Assembly (NCBI GenBank): GCA_934168325.1
Contig: CAKPNG010000011.1
Location: forward strand, 1 to 41,494
From: an uncultured Bacilli bacterium
GTDB taxonomy: Bacteria > Bacillota_I > Bacilli_A > RFN20 > CAG-826
DNA length: 41,494 bases
Direction of reading: 5' to 3'
Shown: one piece after another, positions 34,972 through 41,494 of the stretch
Layout of the letters: each line of letters opens with the position of its first letter
How positions within the stretch are numbered: the first letter of the stretch is position 1
Program-made: the position numbers and the translations under genes
Notes under the pieces: model-generated
What the model saw: the letters and a program-made list of their open reading frames with translations, nothing else
Database searches by the model: none
What the model was told of the DNA's origin: nothing

Positions 34972-36628
34972 AAAAAGCCTCCATTCCAACTTGAGTATAT
35001 ATGTCAGAAAAATCCATATATTCGCCTTTATAAGTATCCTTATTACCACTTAAAAATGTTGCCTGATAAGTGTCAATATATTTAGATCCACTATTAAGTT
35101 GACCACTAACAACAAACTTACAACTTTTAATTTCATCTTTATTGATTTCAAAAGTAAAAGTATAAGTATTATCAACTAAAGAACCATATTTTCTAATAGA
35201 AGTAGTAATAGATAAATTATCACCATCTTTATTACCACTAGCACTTATTTCAACTATAACATTAGAATCAATAGTTCTACCTAAATCATATTCTTGATAA
35301 TCTTTAATAGTATTTCTAAATTCAGGAAATAATAAAGGATTAGCTCCAGTATAGCTTCTTAAATCTCCAGTAACATTATCATTATTTACTACATTAGCTT
35401 TAGATAAATATGCAAAACAATTTGTCATATATTTATCAAATTTACCACCTTTTTTAACTCCATCATCATCAGCAACAGTAAATATTTGGAAATTAGATTT
35501 ATCACCAGTAGGAATATCATCATTATTAACTTTTTGCATATAACCATTATTAATTTGAATATCATTACTATAAGAAGTAATAACACCCTTAAATTTCATA
35601 TTTCCAATGCCATTATTTACATTAACAATATCGAAAGCATCATGATATATAAATTCATAATTACATTGTTTAATATTTTCACCATATGCAAATATATTTT
35701 TAGCAATTTTTAAACTATCATCACTAGATAAAGTTCCATCTTTCATTTTAGATGTATCTACTATTTGAGCAGGTTTATTATGAATTGATTTCTCATTAAT
35801 CATTGAAAAATTATCATATTCACCTTCATAATTACTTTTTTTACCATATTTAAAATTAGATAAACTATATTCAACATAAGTTCTAGCTTCATTTTCATAA
35901 TCACCACTAATGGTATCTTTATATTGAATTAACTTAACTTTTAAAGTATCTAAAGATTTAGTTTTTGAATCTATTATAACTTCATATTCATAAGTAAAAG
36001 CCATATAGGTAGAATCACCAGGATAAGAAACAGACATCAAGTAAGTTTCTTTATTATCTTCATTAATAATATTAGTTAAAGGAATAGAAAATCCACTTTC
36101 AGTAGGATATAAAGTATTAACATTTTTATAAAAATTAATCGTATCACTAATTAAAGTTAAATAATTAAAATAAATATCTAATGTTCTATATTTACTAGTT
36201 GTATAACAATTAACAAAAGAATCATCTTTATTAGGACCTATAAAATAATCATATAAATAATTACCTTCTTGATAAATTTGGCCTTGAGCTTTAGTAGTAT
36301 TAATAACTTCAACACTTTCAACACCAACTAAAGCATCAATTTCAATATTATCAGAAATAAAATTATTATTATAAAGATTATAATTATGTCTAGCTTCATA
36401 ATTAATTAGAGCTTTAGAAGCAGAACCAGTTACTATATATTTAGAATTATTATAACCATCAAAATTATAAGTTCTATCGATGAAAGCGAATGATTTTATA
36501 TTATTGGTATTAATCTTTTCTAATATTTTAGTTGCTCTATTAAAATCTATCTTACTTGGAATATCATCATTAGAACAACTAGTAATTAATAAAGGTAAAC
36601 ATAAAGCTAAAGCATTTTTAATCTTCAT
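34961..36628 (-). CDS. Uncharacterised lipoprotein
   Basis: This 555-aa predicted lipoprotein is rich in Asn, Asp, Tyr and Ser, with no family that I recognise. The signal peptide ends in ITSC (lipid Cys18). After it come a helical stretch (DFNRATKILEKINTNNIKSF) and then mostly alternating beta-type sequence, suggestive of extended beta-sandwich domains. A central SNFQIFTVADDDGVKKGGKFDKY segment and the ending MDFSDIYTQVGMEAFYAF are distinctive for searching. It starts 1 bp after the upstream lipoprotein stop with a GGAGG ribosome-binding site inside that gene's end, so it is in the same operon. It is probably exposed on the cell surface. Confidence 0.75.
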   Translation of the reverse strand: MKIKNALALCLPLLITSCSNDDIPSKIDFNRATKILEKINTNNIKSFAFIDRTYNFDGYNNSKYIVTGSASKALINYEARHNYNLYNNNFISDNIEIDALVGVESVEVINTTKAQGQIYQEGNYLYDYFIGPNKDDSFVNCYTTSKYRTLDIYFNYLTLISDTINFYKNVNTLYPTESGFSIPLTNIINEDNKETYLMSVSYPGDSTYMAFTYEYEVIIDSKTKSLDTLKVKLIQYKDTISGDYENEARTYVEYSLSNFKYGKKSNYEGEYDNFSMINEKSIHNKPAQIVDTSKMKDGTLSSDDSLKIAKNIFAYGENIKQCNYEFIYHDAFDIVNVNNGIGNMKFKGVITSYSNDIQINNGYMQKVNNDDIPTGDKSNFQIFTVADDDGVKKGGKFDKYMTNCFAYLSKANVVNNDNVTGDLRSYTGANPLLFPEFRNTIKDYQEYDLGRTIDSNVIVEISASGNKDGDNLSITTSIRKYGSLVDNTYTFTFEINKDEIKSCKFVVSGQLNSGSKYIDTYQATFLSGNKDTYKGEYMDFSDIYTQVGMEAFYAF

Positions 36629-36629
36629 T

Positions 36630-39044
36630 TTATTTAACCTCCGTTAATGTAATATTTTTTGCAGCTGGATTTTCATATTCCATTTCAAAATAATCGACAG
36701 TTAAACTAGCTTTAGATAAATCAGTAGAAATTGTAATTAATGAATTATTTTTAATTTCAAATAAACAATTAGTAGATGATTCATCTAATAAGAAATCTTC
36801 TAATTCAGTAGTAGTTTTATTACATTGAACATTACTAATTTTTATTTTATTAGTAGCTTCATCATAAATAGGAGTAAATGTATAAGTTACTGGTACACCA
36901 TAATATTCACTAGTAAATGTAGCTTTAGTTTTACTTTCAAATTTTAAAGTAGATAAAATATAAGTCATTGGATCATCTAATTTATAAGTTTTACCAACAA
37001 TTTTATCTAAAATAGATACTGAAGCATCGCTGACATTAAATGTAATTTGAGTAGAAATTTCAGGCTTAGAAATTGTATTAGCTTTTACAATAACTTTACC
37101 AGTAGAAGTAGGAGTAAATGTATAACTTCCATTACTTTCTTTAGTAATAGTTCCTTTATTATCTAAAACAGTAACGTTAATATCTTTACTTGCACCATTT
37201 GGTAAAACTTCAAAAGTAATATTTTTAATAGCTTGATTAATAGTTGCATTTATTTCACCACTAACAGTTTTATTATCAATTTTAGCTGTAATTGATGTAG
37301 GATCCGTAATTTTAGTAACTATCTTAATCTTTTTCTCAATTTCTGTAGAAGAATAAATGGTTAAAGTAGATTCACCATCTTTTAATATTTTAATAGATTT
37401 ATTGTTAGATTGAATACTTGCTACTGCTGGATCACTTGATTCAATAATTGTAATATCATCAATTGCAGTAGTAGCAAATTTTGGAGCGGAATTTTTTATA
37501 GATAAAGTATAAATTTCATTTACATTATAAGTAGTTGCTTCTTCATTAGATTTATTAACTAAAGTAGGAGTATAATCAGTAAAATATAAAGAATTTGTAT
37601 CAAAAAGTTTAGTGGTTTCATTTGTTAATTCACCAACTTTTTGATTATAAGAAATCTCATAAGTTGCGATTGTATCAACATTTTGATTAGGCTTACCAGT
37701 TTCTAAATTAAAATCAGCATAATTATAAACTTTATTATTAATAACTAAATCTATTAATAAACCATCATTATTAAATGTATAAACACCACTATTAACATAA
37801 ACTGCATCTTTATCTTCAATTTGATAAGTTTTAACAGTTATTTTATTATCAACTTTACTAAATGTAGCACGTTTAAGACCATCACCACCAAAATAATATG
37901 GATGACTCTTACCAGGAATAAAATAATCATAAGGTAAAACATTAATATGACCCTTAGCAATAGCACTAAGACCAACTTTAGAATTATGTTCAATATATTT
38001 GGATTTAGTTATTGCATCATTAGTAGTAATAGTAGTACTTGAAGTAGAACCTTCACTAACAATTAATTTCTTTTTAGGACTTGAAACATGAGTACCGTTT
38101 TCTAAAACTTCAACATCATAGAAATATTCATCAGTTCCATAACCTTTATATAAATATTCTAATTCGCTAGTAACACTATCCATACCAGATTTATTAGTAA
38201 TTTCTTTATTACCACTCATATAGAATTTATTTTTATCTTTATGAACATTAAGTGTAGTCTTTTCTTCTTTAGATTTTAATACACCGTTATCATAATAATT
38301 TGCTTTAAAAGTAAAACCATAGCCATTAATAGAAGTACTCTTTTCTAATTCAATTGATTTATTAAACATATTGATAACTTCAGTTGAATCACTTTCACCT
38401 TTAGTTTGAATTTTAAAATATAATTTGGTAGTTGCTTTTGTACCCATTAATTTGAAAGTAGCTTCAAGTCTAGATTTACTTTTAAGTGGAGTTAAAGTAT
38501 TTGTTTTACTATCAAAACTACAATAATTATCTAAATCAAATTCTACAGAAATAGTGTTGTTCTGCAAGGTTTTTGGTTCAATATCAATATTTATTGGATA
38601 ATTTTCTCCTACAATTAATTCGTATAATGTAGTATTTCCTTCAGTAACTTTATTAACAGAATCATCTAAAGTTATATTAAATTTAGTAACATCTTGTCCT
38701 TTAACAGTGAAAGTTAAAGTATCTTTAATATCAGGATAATTAACACAAGAAATTGTGATTGTTGCTTCGCCTTCACTATGAGCTGTTACTTCTCCATTAA
38801 CATCAACTGTTAAAACTTTTGGATTACTTGATTCATATTCTAATAAATCATTAGTAGATGATGGAGTAAAAGTAGTAGTAATTTTAGCTGTTTCCCCAAT
38901 AACTAATGCTAATTTAGTTGCATTACAACTAATACTAGTTAATTTATCATCTTTATTTTGGTTGTTATTTTCATTATTTTGACATGCAGTAAGACTAGTA
39001 AATGTTAATGCACTAATTAAAAATAAAATTTTACTTTTTTTCAT
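36630..39044 (-). CDS. Ig-like (Big_2) domain lipoprotein
   Basis: This is an 804-aa lipoprotein (signal peptide ending in LTAC, lipid Cys21). The first domain (about 35-115) fits the Big_2 pattern (NATKLALVIGETAKITTTFTP, NPKVLTVDVNGEVTAHSEGEATITI). A further Ig-like stretch lies near 545-690 (SSDPAVASIQSNNKSIKILKDGESTLTI, then TGKVIVKANT). The middle (about 225-540) and the C-terminus are predicted beta-rich and not recognised. An AAGGAG ribosome-binding site precedes the ATG, with a 14-bp gap after the first lipoprotein gene. It is probably a surface adhesin-like or substrate-binding protein. Its Ig-domain style matches the beta-helix lipoproteins of the plus-strand operon, linking the two clusters by family though not by proven function. 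Confidence 0.78.
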   Translation of the reverse strand: MKKSKILFLISALTFTSLTACQNNENNNQNKDDKLTSISCNATKLALVIGETAKITTTFTPSSTNDLLEYESSNPKVLTVDVNGEVTAHSEGEATITISCVNYPDIKDTLTFTVKGQDVTKFNITLDDSVNKVTEGNTTLYELIVGENYPINIDIEPKTLQNNTISVEFDLDNYCSFDSKTNTLTPLKSKSRLEATFKLMGTKATTKLYFKIQTKGESDSTEVINMFNKSIELEKSTSINGYGFTFKANYYDNGVLKSKEEKTTLNVHKDKNKFYMSGNKEITNKSGMDSVTSELEYLYKGYGTDEYFYDVEVLENGTHVSSPKKKLIVSEGSTSSTTITTNDAITKSKYIEHNSKVGLSAIAKGHINVLPYDYFIPGKSHPYYFGGDGLKRATFSKVDNKITVKTYQIEDKDAVYVNSGVYTFNNDGLLIDLVINNKVYNYADFNLETGKPNQNVDTIATYEISYNQKVGELTNETTKLFDTNSLYFTDYTPTLVNKSNEEATTYNVNEIYTLSIKNSAPKFATTAIDDITIIESSDPAVASIQSNNKSIKILKDGESTLTIYSSTEIEKKIKIVTKITDPTSITAKIDNKTVSGEINATINQAIKNITFEVLPNGASKDINVTVLDNKGTITKESNGSYTFTPTSTGKVIVKANTISKPEISTQITFNVSDASVSILDKIVGKTYKLDDPMTYILSTLKFESKTKATFTSEYYGVPVTYTFTPIYDEATNKIKISNVQCNKTTTELEDFLLDESSTNCLFEIKNNSLITISTDLSKASLTVDYFEMEYENPAAKNITLTEVK

Positions 39045-39058
39045 ATAATTTGTTCTCC

Positions 39059-40363
39059 TTATTTTATAGAATTTAAGTAGTCTTCAATAAAACTAACTTT
39101 TGTTTTATCAAAATTAGTAAAACTATAATAATCATATACATCTTGGTTATTATAGTTATAAAAAATATATAAAGTTATGACATTATTTTCAGTAATACTA
39201 CTATCATCAATAGTTAATCCAGTAGCCATTAAAGTAACACCATCTTGGTTATTAATTCCAACAAAAGTAGCAGCTAATTTATTAATATTAGCGTCAATTG
39301 AAATATAATCACAGTTATAATATTGATTAGAATTTTCTTCGAATGTTTTTATTACATCGTAATAAGCTAAAAAAGAAGGTGTAATCGTTAGATCAAATAA
39401 AGAATTAGTATTTATAGATAATTTTTCAATATTATTAAACTTATTATTTTCATATTCAAAAGAATAAAGACCATCTTGTAAAGATTCTTTTTCTTTAATT
39501 GCAAACGCACCATTATTAACATAATCATAATTTTCATTGTCTAATATTGATTGACCATACTCTCTATAAATATAGTTTTCTGTAAAATATGTTTTATAAA
39601 ATAATGTATTATCATAAGAAACACTCAAAGTATAATTATTTTTACTTATAAGAGATTGAATATTAGTCAAATCCTTACTCATTTCTTTAGGTTTTCCACC
39701 ATTACTTAAAAATTCTTTTAAATTAGGAATAGTGGTTTTATTAATATCAGTAAAAGTAAAACTAATTTTACCAATTAAATTATTTTCATAACTATAAGTG
39801 ATATCAAGAAGTGCACTATCTTTAGATAAAATCTTTAAACCACCAGTTAAAGGATAAATTGTAAGGAAATCTTCACTAGAAGTAAATAAGTCAGAATATA
39901 GTGAAAAAGTCTCCAAAATCGAATAATTAGTAATTTTATAGTAATTTTCTTGACTATTATAAGTGTTTAAAGGTAGTTGATTTACTTTCAAAGAATTCAA
40001 ATTATAAAAATCATCTTGGTATTTACTATTTTCTAAAGAATATACATAACTAGGAATGATTTTATTTTTGTCATCTAATTTGAATGAGTAATAATTATTA
40101 TTTTTTATATCATTTATAAAACCAAATTGTTCATCAGTTGTATTACTTTTATAATAAATAGCATTTTCATTAACATATTTATTTACATCATAATTTACAT
40201 TAGTAATATAACTTTTAATATTAACTGTAAAATTTTGATTTTCTATTATTTCTTTAAATAAATCTTTTGGCATTGGTAATTCATTATCAATTACATTATT
40301 AGTAGAGCAAGAAGCACTAAAAATAATCGGAAATAGCCATAAAAATCTTATTTTCTTAACCAT
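39059..40363 (-). CDS. Uncharacterised lipoprotein, first gene of a four-lipoprotein cluster
   Basis: A 434-aa lipoprotein: the signal peptide ends in SASC (lipid Cys19). The rest is beta-rich and highly Tyr/Asn-rich, with no recognised family. It shares with the 33643-34971 product the GGK motif, GLYSFEY and a C-terminal TKVSFIEDYL, so the two are paralogues at either end of the cluster. An AAGGGG ribosome-binding site lies near the ATG. It is first in the operon; its promoter must lie in 40364-40600. A TATAAT and a TTGACA are both present on the minus strand there but are only 10 bp apart, so I do not assign the promoter exactly. Confidence 0.78.
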   Translation of the reverse strand: MVKKIRFLWLFPIIFSASCSTNNVIDNELPMPKDLFKEIIENQNFTVNIKSYITNVNYDVNKYVNENAIYYKSNTTDEQFGFINDIKNNNYYSFKLDDKNKIIPSYVYSLENSKYQDDFYNLNSLKVNQLPLNTYNSQENYYKITNYSILETFSLYSDLFTSSEDFLTIYPLTGGLKILSKDSALLDITYSYENNLIGKISFTFTDINKTTIPNLKEFLSNGGKPKEMSKDLTNIQSLISKNNYTLSVSYDNTLFYKTYFTENYIYREYGQSILDNENYDYVNNGAFAIKEKESLQDGLYSFEYENNKFNNIEKLSINTNSLFDLTITPSFLAYYDVIKTFEENSNQYYNCDYISIDANINKLAATFVGINNQDGVTLMATGLTIDDSSITENNVITLYIFYNYNNQDVYDYYSFTNFDKTKVSFIEDYLNSIK

Positions 40364-40629
40364 AATAAAACCCCTTAAATATTATAGGCTTATAAATGTC
40401 AAAAAGAAATATAGATTAAGACTTATTGCCACTAAAAAATATAATTAATAAAATAATTTACATTTTAAATTAATAATTTAAGTAAAAAAAAGAATGAAAG
40501 TTTATAAGTTTAGGAAAAATTAATTAACAAAATAACGTCAATATAAAAGTTTTAAATAAGAAAAAAAGAAACTAAAAATCAATTAAGTTATTATTGAAAG
40601 ATTATATAAAGAAGAATAATATAAAAATC
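40364..40629. promoter_or_regulatory. AT-rich divergent spacer between the lipoprotein cluster and the DUF1275 gene
   Basis: This 266-bp region must start transcription of the lipoprotein cluster on the minus strand and probably the DUF1275 gene on the plus strand. It is made almost wholly of A and T, and I see no convincing hairpin, cre site or operator. On the minus strand TTGACA and TATAAT occur 10 bp apart, too close to be one promoter. No gene is supported here, unless the DUF1275 gene starts at the TTG at 40594. Confidence 0.4.
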
Positions 40630-41310
40630 ATGGAAAAAGAGTATTTTAATATACATTTATTAAAAGGAATTATCTTAGCTTTAATCGGTGGCTTTATTGA
40701 AATGTATTCACTCATGATTAGAGGGGCATTTTCAGGAATGCAAACAGGAAATTTAATATATACTTTTTCTAATTTATTTGAAAATAACTATATAGGTGCA
40801 CTTGCTCATTTTCTATTTGTAATAACTTTTATTATTGGAATTGTTATCACCGAGATTATTTATCAAATATCTGATATGACAAAGATAAAATATGAGTATT
40901 TTATATATTTAATAGGATTGATTTTATTGATTTCAGTCATATTTATTCCAGTTGATAGTGAAAAATATGGAACATTAAATATTGTTGCAGGATGCTTATT
41001 AAGTTTTTTCGGAGCTCTACAATCTCACGCTTTCACAAATATTAATAAACATGCATTATCAACTACGATGATGACAGCAATGATGAAATTAGCAACCTCT
41101 AGTTTAGTTAAGTATATTAAAGATAAAAATAAAGAAAATTTATTAGTGTGTTTAGAAATTTTATCAATTATTTTATTTTTTATCTTTGGATTTGTTGTTT
41201 TCTATATTTTATATAAATGTGTTGATATTAACTATTTAAACTATTCATTATTTATACCAATTTCTTTAGTTTTAGCCTTGTTCTGCATTGATTTTTTCAA
41301 AAAGAGCTAG
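40630..41310 (+). CDS. DUF1275 (YoaK-like) membrane protein
   Basis: This 226-aa integral membrane protein of unknown function has about six helices. The family signature is near the N-terminus: ALIGGFIEMYSLMIRGAFSGMQTGNL, where the GGF(I/L)D/E and TGN motifs are typical. A second conserved pattern is LLSFFGALQSHAFTN followed by TTMMTAMM. I chose the ATG at 40630; the frame continues to a TTG at 40594 (238 aa), and neither has a strong ribosome-binding site. It stands alone and is not obviously part of the glycan system. The 108 bases between its stop and the right inverted repeat contain nothing that I can identify. Confidence 0.82.
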   Translation: MEKEYFNIHLLKGIILALIGGFIEMYSLMIRGAFSGMQTGNLIYTFSNLFENNYIGALAHFLFVITFIIGIVITEIIYQISDMTKIKYEYFIYLIGLILLISVIFIPVDSEKYGTLNIVAGCLLSFFGALQSHAFTNINKHALSTTMMTAMMKLATSSLVKYIKDKNKENLLVCLEILSIILFFIFGFVVFYILYKCVDINYLNYSLFIPISLVLALFCIDFFKKS

Positions 41311-41418
41311 TTTTTAATCTATTTACTATTAGGTAAAAAAACAATTTATAAATTGATAAATAAAAAATTAAAAACGAATGACATTTTTATTTAAACAAAA
41401 TAGCACTATTCCAGTTTG

Positions 41419-41494
41419 GATTGTGTCCCTTTGTTGTAGGTCTCCCTAAAATTAAATACAATTAAGTATTACTTCCGAAAACCATATTTGCAAG
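41419..41494. repeat. Right copy of 76-bp terminal inverted repeat
   Basis: This is the exact reverse complement of bases 1-76, so the repeat points outward at both ends. Sequence just inside it (41311-41418) is AT-rich and non-coding and is unrelated to the sequence inside the left copy. Whether a longer repeat or insertion sequence continues past the window cannot be seen. Confidence 0.95.

Noticed and set aside
34972..35049. Longer start for the lipoprotein at 33643-34971
   Set aside because: The extension lies in the upstream lipoprotein gene and would place 26 residues before a typical signal peptide; the ATG at 34971 has GGAGG upstream.
40594..40629. TTG start for the DUF1275 protein
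   Set aside because: The extra 12 residues are charged and not needed for the family. The ATG at 40630 is simpler, though neither start has a good ribosome-binding site.
1..41494. Circular replicon signalled by matching ends
   Set aside because: The end repeats are inverted, not direct, so they do not indicate a circular molecule. No replication gene was seen.
1..41494. UGA read as tryptophan, as in mycoplasmas
   Set aside because: TGG is used for Trp throughout and the GH127-like gene ends in TGA overlapping the next ATG, so the standard bacterial code applies.

Overview
The window is very AT-rich, uses TAA/TAG with at least one TGA stop (standard bacterial code), and encodes many lipoproteins with a Cys lipobox, bacterial Ig-like (Big_2) domains, LplB/LplC-type sugar permeases and a perfect CcpA cre site. 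Together these point to a low-GC Bacillota, probably a gut-type Bacilli/Erysipelotrichia or Mollicutes-related lineage. The very long MsmK-type ABC ATPases with charged coiled-coil insertions fit that side of the tree. The species cannot be named from the sequence alone.

Layout. (1) 1-76 and 41419-41494 are a perfect 76-bp inverted repeat at the two ends. The left copy truncates an MsmK-type ABC ATPase gene (77-1063). (2) 1130-7274: a DeoR-family regulator, divergent from an operon of L-rhamnose isomerase (rhaA), rhamnulose-1-phosphate aldolase (rhaD), a second long MsmK-type ATPase and an RDD membrane protein. (3) 7278-8150: an AraC-type regulator divergent from a long co-directional run, 8256-32293. 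That run starts at a promoter with a cre site and encodes two permeases, a solute-binding lipoprotein, two tandem beta-helix (GH110-like) Ig-domain lipoproteins, a large multi-module surface lipoprotein, a cytoplasmic GH127-like enzyme, a GH78 alpha-L-rhamnosidase and a PocR/AraC regulator. It continues with a fucose-isomerase-fold isomerase, FGGY kinase, DUF4432 mutarotase-like protein and FBA-type class II aldolase, then a flavin reductase and a domain-permuted GH3 glycosidase. (4) 32440-33638: a DUF4143 AAA ATPase gene broken by a -1 frameshift in an A-run. (5) 40363-33643 (minus strand): four consecutive uncharacterised lipoproteins, of which the first and last are paralogues. (6) 40630-41310: a DUF1275 membrane protein.

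How it works together (inference): surface lipoproteins bind and perhaps trim a rhamnose-containing plant or microbial glycan. The LplA/B/C-like importer, energised by an MsmK-type ATPase, brings in oligosaccharides. Cytoplasmic GH78, GH127-like and GH3 enzymes release L-rhamnose and other sugars. RhaA and RhaD, with a kinase that may be the FGGY protein, take rhamnose to dihydroxyacetone phosphate and lactaldehyde. The second isomerase/kinase/aldolase/mutarotase set appears to be a separate pathway for another released sugar. No transposase, tRNA, rRNA or CRISPR array was seen inside the window.
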